DNA of 35,601 nt from a virus: the IMG/VR virus record IMGVR_UViG_3300022856_000016, positions 1 to 35,601 of that record; one strand, written 5' to 3'. Below, in pieces: positions 6,150 to 12,354 of the stretch (the first letter of the stretch is position 1; each line of letters opens with the position of its first letter). Made by a program: the position numbers and the translations under genes. The notes below the pieces were generated by a model. The model did no database searches, had not been told where the DNA came from, and worked only from the letters and a program-made list of their open reading frames with translations.

Positions 6150-7253
6150 ATGTGCGAACGTCTAACAAGTCATCTGTTCGAAATCAATAACGCACCTATT
6201 GTGCACGATATTGGCAGCCATTCCCATACCCGGGACGCTATCGGGATAGGGGATAGTGACGGCCGATACGCGGATGTGGAGTGGCGGGAGGATTCCCCAA
6301 TTATCGAGATCCGTTTTCCAGATAGTTGGGGAGAGGCGCAGAGGGAATATACAGTCGAGTGGTACGCCAGGCACGCCCCGACACGGGATGACTTGGTATC
6401 GTATTGTTTGCTCCACGGGAAAGTTATCTGCCTGCGGAGTGGGGACAACATACCCGAATTGCCCAAATTGCCCGAGTGTGAGCGGCTGAATTGCTATGGG
6501 TGTACGGGCCTGACGGCCCTACCCAAACTGCCCAAGTGTGGGCGGCTGAATTGCTATGGGTGTACGGGCCTGACGGCCCTACCCGAATTGCCCGAGTGTG
6601 GGCGACTGAATTGCTATGGGTGTACGGGCCTGACGGCCCTACCCAAACTGCCCAAGTGTGAACGACTGAATTGTGGCGGGTGTACGGGCCTGACGGCCCT
6701 ACCCGAATTGTCCGAGTGTGCGTGGCTGGAGTGTTACGGGTGTACGGGCCTGACGGCCCTACCCGAATTGCCAGAGTGTGAGGTGCTGGATTGTGGCGGG
6801 TGTACGGGCCTGACGGCCCTACCCGAATTGCCAGAGTGTGGGCGACTAAATTGTCACGGATGTACGGGCCTGACGGCCCTACCCGAATTGCCCGAGTGTA
6901 CGTGGCTGGAGTGTGTCGGGTGTACGGGCCTGACGGCCCTACCCGAATTGCCAGAGTGTGCGTGGCTGAATTGTGGCGGGTGTACGGGCCTGACGGCCCT
7001 ACCCGAATTGCCAGAGTGTGAGGGGCTGGATTGTGGCGGGTGTACGGGCCTGACGGCCCTACCCGAATTGCCAGAGTGTGAGGGGCTGGATTGTTACAGG
7101 TGTACGGGCCTGACGGCCCTACCCGAATTGTCCGAGTGTGCGTGGCTGGATTGTTACGGGTGTACGGGCCTGACGGCCCTACCCAAACTGCCCAAGTGTG
7201 AGTGGCTGGAGTGTTACGGGCCTGACGGCCCTACCCAAACTGCCCGAGTGTGA
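6150..7253 (+). CDS. Cysteine-rich leucine-repeat protein, 367 aa
   Basis: A roughly 100-residue N-terminal domain (with EWREDSPIIEIRFPDSWGE) is followed by about 13 tandem 20-residue repeats. The consensus is LPELPEC, two variable residues, then LxCxGCTGLTA. The LPxLPxxLxxLxC pattern is that of short leucine-rich repeats in phage, giant-virus and effector proteins, which form curved solenoids that bind proteins. Three cysteines per repeat are unusual. ATG 6150 has AAAAAAGGA 8 bp upstream; GTG at 6144 is in frame but too close. The ORF ends early because the last units lack 8 bp each. The target is unknown. Confidence 0.8.
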   Translation: MCERLTSHLFEINNAPIVHDIGSHSHTRDAIGIGDSDGRYADVEWREDSPIIEIRFPDSWGEAQREYTVEWYARHAPTRDDLVSYCLLHGKVICLRSGDNIPELPKLPECERLNCYGCTGLTALPKLPKCGRLNCYGCTGLTALPELPECGRLNCYGCTGLTALPKLPKCERLNCGGCTGLTALPELSECAWLECYGCTGLTALPELPECEVLDCGGCTGLTALPELPECGRLNCHGCTGLTALPELPECTWLECVGCTGLTALPELPECAWLNCGGCTGLTALPELPECEGLDCGGCTGLTALPELPECEGLDCYRCTGLTALPELSECAWLDCYGCTGLTALPKLPKCEWLECYGPDGPTQTARV

Positions 7254-7272
7254 GGGGCTGGAGTGTTACGGG
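6481..7272. repeat. 60-bp coding tandem repeat, 12 full units plus degenerate ends
   Basis: Twelve consecutive 60-bp units cover 6481-7200 in perfect register, followed by two units shortened to about 52 bp. The core TGTACGGGCCTGACGGCCCT is identical in all twelve units, while the bases around the variable codons differ. Each core contains GGGCC-TGAC-GGCCC, so the mRNA can form a small hairpin every 60 nt. Conservation at synonymous sites points to recent expansion or gene conversion. Confidence 0.95.
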
Positions 7273-7273
7273 C

Positions 7274-7301
7274 CTGCCTCTGGCCGCGTGACCGGAGGCA
7301 G
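7274..7301 (+). terminator. Hairpin after the repeat gene (weak terminator candidate)
   Basis: CTGCCTC (7274-7280) pairs with GAGGCAG (7295-7301), with a possible extra GG/CC pair in the loop. No T-tract follows. It lies in the ancestral 3' end of the repeat gene, before TAA 7321-7323. Confidence 0.3.
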
Positions 7302-7451
7302 AGTTGACGGGATCGGAGTCTAAACAGGAAAGGAAGTAAGATGAATACGAGAACGTCCAACGGCAGCAGAGCGCCACCGGCAACGGTATGGTTGCTACGC
7401 GACGAACGACTGCGGCTACCTGTTCGGTATGCCTGTGAGGAGGACTTAAGC

Positions 7452-7844
7452 ATGGCAACACCACCACCAACCACCATCAAGAACATCGTTCGGCTTGTCG
7501 CGTATCAGCACATCTATCAGACATCGGAGCTGATAGGTGCAGCACATCGGGCCGCACATATGCCCGAGCTGGATCAACAAGTGATCCTGAACAAGGTCAG
7601 GCACTACGACGTCCCTACTGGGATCTTGCCAAAGTCGAAATATGATAGGCGTATGGTGTTGCGCGTACGGGATAAGTCCCGGGAACCGTGGGCCGACGTG
7701 GCCAGTGTTGAGGTCTGCTATAACCGCATGGTCACCAATAAGGAACTACTGACAACCTTTTTCGGCGCTGTCGTCCGGGCCGCCAAGGCGCACAAAGTCG
7801 GCAACATCAAAATAGTTGTCGCCTGTCGCTTGCGGAAGTCGTGA
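7452..7844 (+). CDS. Protein of unknown function, 130 aa
   Basis: I do not recognise this protein. I place the start at 7452 because AGGAGG (7438-7443) lies 8 bp upstream. The same frame is open back to ATG 7341, which also has AAGGAAG, so a 167-aa product is possible. Against that, the +1 frame over 7345-7449 reads like a short protein tail (YGCYATNDCGYLFGMPV) and stops at TAA 7447-7449, just before this ATG, as expected for a separate upstream gene. The product is helical and basic, with VYNRMV-type and HKVGNIKIVVACRLRKS C-terminal segments. Confidence 0.6.
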   Translation: MATPPPTTIKNIVRLVAYQHIYQTSELIGAAHRAAHMPELDQQVILNKVRHYDVPTGILPKSKYDRRMVLRVRDKSREPWADVASVEVCYNRMVTNKELLTTFFGAVVRAAKAHKVGNIKIVVACRLRKS

Positions 7845-7903
7845 CCCGAGAGTAGGATAGTAGAGCAATCGTGTAGATGTGTAAATGTGTGGGAGTGTAG
7901 AGA

Positions 7904-8308
7904 ATGCCCGATTTAACCCCCGACCCTCAGATCCCCTTTCCTATCCCCGACCTCGACTTTTTGGACTTCAACGCTGTTGTAACAGCGTATCTCGATTGTG
8001 CCCAAAAGTCTGAAGGTATCTCCCAACAGTCCCGATACGTCTTTACCTCCAAAGCCCGATACACTGCGGCGAAGGACGTGTACCAGTTTCTATCTGACGC
8101 GGCGCCGGTTATAATCAGAGACACAAAAGGGTGCTCTGAGAAGGCGCTAGGACATGATCTGTGGCTAACTCGGAATGGCTATTGGGCGGGGTTTTTGGAT
8201 GGCTCGTATTCAGATACCACCTGCCACGCACTATTTGAACTCGCTGCAGATATGGGAGATGTGCCCGTAGATATCGATAGGCACTTGGGAACGATCGATT
8301 TTGTTTAG
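7904..8308 (+). CDS. Conserved phage protein with GHDLWLTRNGYWAGFLDG motif, 134 aa
   Basis: Residues about 83-100 (GHDLWLTRNGYWAGFLDG) match a motif found in many small phage proteins of unknown function (usual form GHDFWLTRNGHGAGFWD). The N-terminus is Pro/Asp-rich (MPDLTPDPQIPFPIPDLDFLDF), followed by a helix VVTAYLDCAQ and a segment AAKDVYQFLSDA that fit the same family. ATG at 7904 follows GGGAGTGTAGAGA. A single gene, not overlapping its neighbours. Confidence 0.75.
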   Translation: MPDLTPDPQIPFPIPDLDFLDFNAVVTAYLDCAQKSEGISQQSRYVFTSKARYTAAKDVYQFLSDAAPVIIRDTKGCSEKALGHDLWLTRNGYWAGFLDGSYSDTTCHALFELAADMGDVPVDIDRHLGTIDFV

Positions 8309-8387
8309 AGGACACATGAAAACTGTTACAGGGTAGTCATTGCCAATATCGGTAGACGCGACAGCGACAAGAAACGGGGCAAGGAAA

Positions 8388-8609
8388 ATGATCAGCAGAA
8401 TAATCCGAAAAGAGATCAAGCGGTGCAAACGAGTCAGGGCGGAAGTGGTCCGGTTCGACCGGAAACTATATACCCTGGAGCAGACCTTGAAAGATGAGTT
8501 GAAGTATACCACTGGTTACCGCCGATATCCGATCAGAGAGCGATTAGCGGCGAAGCGATCCAGCCTGGATCTGTCTGCTGACTTGGCTAAGTGGCGGCGG
8601 GGCGAGTAG
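8388..8609 (+). CDS. Small basic helical protein, 73 aa
   Basis: ATG at 8388 follows GGCAAGGAAA, and an in-frame TTG at 8340 is less likely. The product is strongly basic and predicted all-helical, with possible coiled-coil character (SRIIRKEIKRCKRVRAEVV, then LYTLEQTLKDELKY, then RERLAAKRSSLDLSADLAKW). A five-codon mini-ORF with its own AGAGGA site (ATG 8316, TAG 8334) precedes it. Function is unknown; the charge would suit nucleic-acid binding. Confidence 0.6.
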   Translation: MISRIIRKEIKRCKRVRAEVVRFDRKLYTLEQTLKDELKYTTGYRRYPIRERLAAKRSSLDLSADLAKWRRGE

Positions 8610-8633
8610 CGACACAGGAAAGGGAGCAGAACC

Positions 8634-8768
8634 ATGGCGACAACCAGACTCACAAACGCGATCCGAGACATAATCGTCCGTGCCGTATTGGATGATGTGT
8701 TCACTACGCGCACGGCATCGCTCAAAAAAGAGTTCAACATGATCGCGAGTCTTGGAGGTGTTGAATGA
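8634..8768 (+). CDS. Very small protein, 44 aa, possibly the N-terminus of a modification-associated domain
   Basis: ATG at 8634 has a strong GGAAAGGGAG upstream, and TGA (8766-8768) overlaps the next ATG (8765) as ATGA. The product begins MATTRLTNAIRDIIVRAVLDD and continues with VFTTRTASLKKEF. The RLTNAIRDxIVR start resembles the N-terminus of phage proteins of the Nmad5 type (nucleotide modification associated), which are several times longer. If that is right, this is a truncated remnant or a stand-alone helix. The resemblance is from memory and unverified. Confidence 0.5.
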   Translation: MATTRLTNAIRDIIVRAVLDDVFTTRTASLKKEFNMIASLGGVE

Positions 8769-8980
8769 CGTCCCTGCAGATCATGCGCAAATACGACCTC
8801 AGCTACGTGGATGCGGTACAGGCTGCTCCGTTCGGCCAAGACGCTACCAACGTCACGTATCTATTCCAGCCCTCACGCCCGATTCCGCCACCTGTACGCA
8901 AGCCCGGGGACGTAATCACCCACAGGGACGGGCGACGGTACCAAGTGGCTAAAAACGGATCTTTTCGACGCATAGGATGA
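8765..8980 (+). CDS. Small protein of unknown function, 71 aa
   Basis: ATG overlaps the preceding TGA, with TTGGAGGTG as Shine-Dalgarno inside the upstream gene, so the two are translationally coupled. A helical N-terminus (SLQIMRKYDLSYVDAVQAA) is followed by a Pro-rich linker (SRPIPPPVRKPGD) and a short basic beta region (VITHRDGRRYQVAKNGSFRRIG). A strong hairpin follows 6 bp after the stop. Confidence 0.65.
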   Translation: MTSLQIMRKYDLSYVDAVQAAPFGQDATNVTYLFQPSRPIPPPVRKPGDVITHRDGRRYQVAKNGSFRRIG

Positions 8981-8985
8981 CACTT

Positions 8986-9058
8986 TCCCCCGCCCCGCGT
9001 GACTTCCCCCGGTCAGGCGTGCGACACACGCGGATGCGTGTCGGTCAGGGGCGGGGGA
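8986..9058. terminator. Long GC-rich hairpin, terminator-like
   Basis: TCCCCCGCCCC (8986-8996) is exactly complementary to 9048-9058. The loop holds a second, smaller stem (ACGC/GCGT flanked by CGAC/GTCG near 9022-9043). GATTCAAT follows without a proper T-run, so termination may be inefficient. The inner stem contains CGACAC and GTGTCG, the half-sites of the 19-bp array, but in opposite order and spacing. Confidence 0.5.
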
Positions 9059-9089
9059 TTCAATCACAGAGACGGAAGGGAGTTGAGGG

Positions 9090-9497
9090 ATGACACTGGA
9101 AGAACTGAGAAGTGAAATTCACGACATGTTACGGGGCAGCATCGATGCTGCGAATCTTCGCAATCGCGGTGAGAACCTAGATTGCGTGAATGACTCGATT
9201 GAGAGCATACTTGCCGAATGTCGCACCTCCCTCTCCCCCACAGCAGCCGAGGAATCCACGGGGGTTGAGGCGTGGAAAAAATGCGGAAGAGAGGGGGCTG
9301 AGCAGCATCGTCACCGAGTCCTGTGCGGATCAATAGGTCTAAAGGGGGAGTGGTCCGACTGGGAGGACGGCATCCGACCTGCCGTTTATGGCAACGTACA
9401 AATAGAATACCGCTGCAAGGCAACTGCCGAGGAATCCACGGGGGTTGAGGTCAGAGACTCGTGCCGAGACGACGCCAGAAGCGCCGGAAGGGAGTGA
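9090..9497 (+). CDS. Protein of unknown function with internal duplication, 135 aa
   Basis: ATG at 9090 follows GGGAGTTGAGGG. The N-terminus is helical (MTLEELRSEIHDMLRGSIDAANL). The octapeptide AEESTGVE occurs twice, 60 residues apart, encoded by an identical 25-bp repeat. Between the copies lie AWKKCGREGAEQHRHRV and YGNVQIEYRCKAT. This pattern and the hydrophilic, Cys-containing tail suggest a small phage accessory protein, not recognised. Confidence 0.6.
   Translation: MTLEELRSEIHDMLRGSIDAANLRNRGENLDCVNDSIESILAECRTSLSPTAAEESTGVEAWKKCGREGAEQHRHRVLCGSIGLKGEWSDWEDGIRPAVYGNVQIEYRCKATAEESTGVEVRDSCRDDARSAGRE
9246..9450. repeat. 25-bp perfect direct repeat, 180 bp apart
   Basis: The sequence beginning GCCGAGGAATCCACGGGGGT is identical at 9246-9270 and 9426-9450. 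The 180-bp period is a multiple of three, so loss or gain of one unit by recombination would keep the reading frame. Confidence 0.85.
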
Positions 9498-9500
9498 GTA

Positions 9501-9764
9501 ATGGATAAGTACGTACCGCGTGGGCCGTTGGCGCTGAACGCTACCGGATACAAGCAAAAGCTCCTCAACCGCCGTGTTCAAGTTGGGTGGGATGAAGATG
9601 CCAAATCTTGGGCACTTCATTTCCGAGGATTGGTTAGCCGGAAAGACCGGAAAATCAACAGGATCAGTCTGGCTTTGAGTGATGAGGCTATGCGCGCGAT
9701 GGTGGAAATGGTTAGTTGCGTGTACTCCGATAGGGATTATAGGCCGGAAGGGGGCAAGGTATGA
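9501..9764 (+). CDS. Protein of unknown function, 87 aa
   Basis: ATG at 9501 is preceded by GGAAGGGAGTGAGTA, and the stop overlaps the next ATG (ATGA at 9761). The product has a basic N-terminus, a short beta region (RVQVGWDEDAKSWALHFRGL) and a helix LSDEAMRAMVEMVSCVYS. No known family is recognised. Confidence 0.6.
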   Translation: MDKYVPRGPLALNATGYKQKLLNRRVQVGWDEDAKSWALHFRGLVSRKDRKINRISLALSDEAMRAMVEMVSCVYSDRDYRPEGGKV

Positions 9765-10381
9765 AGGCAGAGGCCAACAACATAACTGCCGAAGTGACTA
9801 CCCACAGGTTGCCGTGGCTCCGGCTGGAACACTGGCGCATCTGGGTTCGGCCCCGGTTGGAGTTCCATCTCGCTGGGATCAAGATAGGCCGAGTGAAGTT
9901 CATGGTCGGCTGGCACCTGCTCCTGGGCGGTGTGGTCTGTCAGGCGATGATTTTTGGGTTTGAACTCGCCGGTGCGCGCGCTCAGGGCCGCGAACAAGCA
10001 CATGTGATCCTCAAAATGCAATGGGAACTAGCTGAAAAACTTGAAAAGGACACTTCCGAGGGTCAATACGGCATCGTGGTCGGAGGTCGCCATAATGTGG
10101 CCAAATGTTCGACAGGAGTGTACGGCGACCTATTTTTAGCTGATCCAGATTGGAACTCTGTTTCCGGTTCCTGGAGCATAGTCTCAGGGAAAAGGAACAC
10201 GGTGTTCGCTGATAGGGTAGTACTTATCGGAGGCTCCGGGCACACGGCGGACACGGACGACCAAGTTCTCATTGCGGACGAAAACGGCGCCATGATGGAC
10301 GAAGTGAACCCCAGGTTATCCAGAGCGATCCGCCAGGCTGTCTTCGATTTCTCGGGCAAAATACCTAAGGATTTTGAATAG
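9761..10381 (+). CDS. Single-pass membrane protein with beta-roll-like C-terminus, 206 aa
   Basis: A basic N-terminus (residues 1-45, rich in Arg) is followed by one hydrophobic segment (about 47-71, FMVGWHLLLGGVVCQAMIFG), a helix with coiled-coil potential (75-98), and a C-terminal domain with short repeats of V-SG/GG-N type (IVVGGRHNV, SIVSGKRNTVF, VVLIGGSGH). Such repeats resemble the left-handed beta-roll of adhesin heads and some phage fibre proteins. Basic residues before the membrane segment imply N-terminus in the cytoplasm and the roll outside (inference). Function unknown. It overlaps the previous gene by 4 bp. Confidence 0.6.
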   Translation: MKAEANNITAEVTTHRLPWLRLEHWRIWVRPRLEFHLAGIKIGRVKFMVGWHLLLGGVVCQAMIFGFELAGARAQGREQAHVILKMQWELAEKLEKDTSEGQYGIVVGGRHNVAKCSTGVYGDLFLADPDWNSVSGSWSIVSGKRNTVFADRVVLIGGSGHTADTDDQVLIADENGAMMDEVNPRLSRAIRQAVFDFSGKIPKDFE

Positions 10382-10414
10382 TATGAAAGATTTCCCAATT
10401 CTGCAAGCCTGACG

Positions 10415-10602
10415 ATGACCCAACTCCACATTTTCCTGATCATCGGCGGGGAAGATGGAGACAGGATCAAGAACACGGAATACCCACCGTCTGCACCCCC
10501 AAGCTGATCAAGTATCAGCGTATCGATGGGCGCTTCAAGTACTTCACAACACCCAGGGGCAGGAAGCAGCATAAGGATATCCTTGACTCCCTGTATTGTT
10601 AG
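10415..10602 (+). pseudogene. Possible broken small gene (one-base slip in a C-run)
   Basis: The 250 bp between the previous gene and thyX hold no intact gene. ATG 10415 opens a 30-codon frame (MTQLHIFLIIGGEDGDRIKN...) that stops at TGA 10505. At the C5 run 10496-10500, one extra C would join it to a second frame reading KLIKYQRIDGRFKYFTT and ending SLYC at TAG 10602, giving a 62-aa protein. The second frame alone has no start codon. Explanations are a slippage mutation, a sequencing error, or -1 frameshifting at CCCCCA. ATG 10415 lacks a clear Shine-Dalgarno. Confidence 0.35.
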
Positions 10603-10639
10603 GTCGAAACAGACACACAACACCAGGAACACCCACCCA

Positions 10640-11251
10640 ATGCAAACAGTACCACAATCAGCCTCATGTTTAGCACACACCCCGAATCCACTGCAGCTCA
10701 TTGAGCGTGCGGGGAGGGTCTGCTACAAATCCGAATCCAAGATCACGGCAACTAGTGCCGACAAGTTCATCCGTATGATCCTGGCGCGAGGGCACGAATC
10801 GGTCTTGGAGCATGCATCAGCGACCTTTCACATCATCACCGATCGGGGAATCTCGCATGAGATCGTAAGGCACCGGTTGGCGAGCTACAGTCAGGAATCT
10901 ACCCGGTACTGCAGCTACAAGTCGTCTGATCTCGTTTTCATCGACCCCGGATTCAAGCGTAGGGATAACGCGACCCTATGGGAACGGGCATGTATGGAGG
11001 CTGAAGATGCCTATAAGCGCATCCTACAGTACTCCACACCCCAGTGGGCCAGGAGCGTGCTGCCCAACAGTCTCAAAACCGAAATCGTGATGACCGCTAA
11101 TTTTCGCGAGTGGCGGCATTTTCTGAGGATGCGTGCGGCTCAGGATGCTCATCCCCAGATTCAGGCCATCGCTGGGATGATCCTCTCCTGGTTCACTGAG
11201 ACCTACCCGGTGATCGTTGAAGACTTGGGACTGAAACAGGAGGTGAAGTAA
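10640..11251 (+). CDS. thyX: Flavin-dependent thymidylate synthase ThyX, 203 aa
   Basis: Converts dUMP to dTMP using methylene-tetrahydrofolate, FAD and NADPH. The ThyX signature RHRX7S is present exactly (R77-H78-R79 ... S87, in RHRLASYSQESTRY), preceded by HESVLEHASATFHI and followed by a C-terminal REWRHFLRMR segment that in the family contacts flavin and nucleotide. Length is near the family norm of 200-250. I start at 10640 (AGGAA 10 bp upstream); the in-frame ATG at 10526 would add 38 residues of Ser/Thr-rich sequence across the region of the broken gene. Phage ThyX supplies thymidine nucleotides for replication. The next ATG follows the TAA directly. Confidence 0.93.
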   Translation: MQTVPQSASCLAHTPNPLQLIERAGRVCYKSESKITATSADKFIRMILARGHESVLEHASATFHIITDRGISHEIVRHRLASYSQESTRYCSYKSSDLVFIDPGFKRRDNATLWERACMEAEDAYKRILQYSTPQWARSVLPNSLKTEIVMTANFREWRHFLRMRAAQDAHPQIQAIAGMILSWFTETYPVIVEDLGLKQEVK

Positions 11252-11587
11252 ATGACAGCTCACACCAAAGAACTCGACGCCAAGGTCTGCGAGTTTGTTA
11301 TCATAGTAGGTGGATTTTCTACGGGAAAGACGCTCAACAAAGGGGCGATCAAGCGGTATTTTAGGTGTGATGAATGCTACGATTGTCCGGGGGAAGAGCT
11401 TGGGATTAGGAACTCTCAAGCCGGTCGGATTCTGATTCTCACAACTGATGCAGACGTTAAAGACCCTCGGGGCACACTTAAGCGCAAACCACGCATGGAA
11501 GGCGTCCGCGTTTCGGTGAGCCAGGTACGAGAACTGTTAGGCTCGGCGTGGATCGAGCCGGTAGCGAACCCCACATGTGACCGTTGA
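11252..11587 (+). CDS. Small P-loop-containing protein, 111 aa
   Basis: ATG abuts the thyX stop, with a near-perfect ACAGGAGGTGA ribosome site inside the end of thyX, so co-translation with ThyX is likely. Residues 16-27 (VIIVGGFSTGKT) fit a Walker A loop, GxxxxGKT, after a hydrophobic strand. RILILTTDAD (about 59-68) could supply a Walker B-like strand. Between them, CDECYDC (39-45) looks metal-binding. At 111 aa it is too short for most kinases, so it may be a reduced NTPase, or the loop may be coincidental. A role in nucleotide metabolism is inference from position only. Confidence 0.6.
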   Translation: MTAHTKELDAKVCEFVIIVGGFSTGKTLNKGAIKRYFRCDECYDCPGEELGIRNSQAGRILILTTDADVKDPRGTLKRKPRMEGVRVSVSQVRELLGSAWIEPVANPTCDR

Positions 11588-11603
11588 CGAGTGGAGAATA
11601 GCC

Positions 11604-11798
11604 ATGATTAGCCCCTACGAACCGGAAAAAGTGTCATTAATAGTCGAAAATAGACGCGAATTGAAATTGAAACACCTACTGCGTCAAGCCCTTACCATAT
11701 TGGAAGAATACGATAGGGATCCTGAATTGATGGATCAAATACGGGAAGCGTCTCGTTTGAAGTGGTGGGAAAAAAGGAGCGGGGGCGTGGTAGTATGA
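11604..11798 (+). CDS. Small helical protein, 64 aa
   Basis: ATG at 11604 follows GTGGAGAATAGCC. An in-frame GTG at 11577 would overlap the previous gene. The product is charged and helical (NRRELKLKHLLRQALTILEEY, then DPELMDQIREASRLKWWEK). The stop overlaps the next start (ATGA). Unrecognised. Confidence 0.55.
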   Translation: MISPYEPEKVSLIVENRRELKLKHLLRQALTILEEYDRDPELMDQIREASRLKWWEKRSGGVVV

Positions 11799-12028
11799 AC
11801 AGACGAGGATTCCTAGGATCGGCGATCGGGATCGTAGGGACTTTGGCGGCAGCGAGATGTACCTTCCTGCCAGAAAAGAAAGTCCCAAGTAGTAACATCG
11901 GGGACGGTTACGCAGATTTCAACAACCTGGGCACCACTGCATATGTAATGGAGCGAGGGCGTCGTTACCAATATGATCTGTCCGTCCCTTGGGACATTAC
12001 CACCGCAGTATTTGTGGAGACACCCTAA
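11795..12028 (+). CDS. Small secreted protein with Tat-type signal, 77 aa
   Basis: The N-terminus MNRRGFLGSAIGIVGTLAAA has the twin-arginine pattern (RRxFLG) followed by a moderately hydrophobic stretch (residues 9-20), typical of Tat signal peptides. Cys22 follows at AARC, which is a poor lipobox because of Arg at -1. The mature part (about 50 residues, GYADFNNLGTTAYVMERGRRYQYDLS) is short and unrecognised. Tat export of a phage protein is uncommon and implies a folded or periplasmic product. ATG 11795 overlaps the previous stop by 4 bp, with GGGGGCGTGG upstream. The stop overlaps the next ATG (TAATG). Confidence 0.6.
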   Translation: MNRRGFLGSAIGIVGTLAAARCTFLPEKKVPSSNIGDGYADFNNLGTTAYVMERGRRYQYDLSVPWDITTAVFVETP

Positions 12029-12354
12029 TGGTTTACGTGGATGATTATCCCGGACGTGTCGGAGGAATGCGGATGACCCGCATGGCCGCTAAGTCCGAGG
12101 CCGAGCTGGACCGGATGGCAGTCGCAGTCGGGCTGCACATCGTGTGGAAACACCGGTGTCAGAGAACAGTATATTACAACCTCAGCAAGGCGAAGCACAA
12201 CAAGGCCGTTGATTTGGGTGCGGTACCGATCACGGCAGCCGAGATGAGTCGTAAGTTCTTTTCGGGGGAGGAAAACATGAAGTTGGCCACGGAGCTGCAA
12301 TATGCCCGACATGCCTTAGCCAAGCAGTCGGAAAGCGGGGAGACGATCCAATGA
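12028..12354 (+). CDS. DUF4031 family protein, 108 aa
   Basis: Residues 1-72 show the DUF4031 pattern: VYVDDYPGRVGGMRMTRMAA at the start, a SEAELDRMAVAVGL helix, WKHR, then YYNLSKAKHNKAVDLGAVPIT. The family is common in actinobacterial and phage genomes, usually about 85-100 residues, and has no established function. The extra C-terminal helix (from EENMKLATELQYARHALA) is not part of the core. It starts at 12028 by TAATG overlap; the upstream in-frame ATG 11989 lies inside the Tat gene. It ends in a 4-bp overlap with the next gene. Confidence 0.75.
   Translation: MVYVDDYPGRVGGMRMTRMAAKSEAELDRMAVAVGLHIVWKHRCQRTVYYNLSKAKHNKAVDLGAVPITAAEMSRKFFSGEENMKLATELQYARHALAKQSESGETIQ

Noticed and set aside
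6791-7021. Alternate-frame repeat ORF inside the leucine-repeat gene
   Set aside because: It is the +1 reading of the same 60-bp units (YGPDGPTRIARV), without a ribosome site.
9017-9043. Ninth copy of the 19-bp site in the hairpin at 8986-9058
   Set aside because: It has CGACAC and GTGTCG halves but in reverse order with 10 bp between, so it is not the same site.
10063-10701. 212-codon minus-strand frame
   Set aside because: It overlaps the beta-roll gene and thyX antisense, has no sensible ribosome site, and its Cys/Val-rich translation fits no family.
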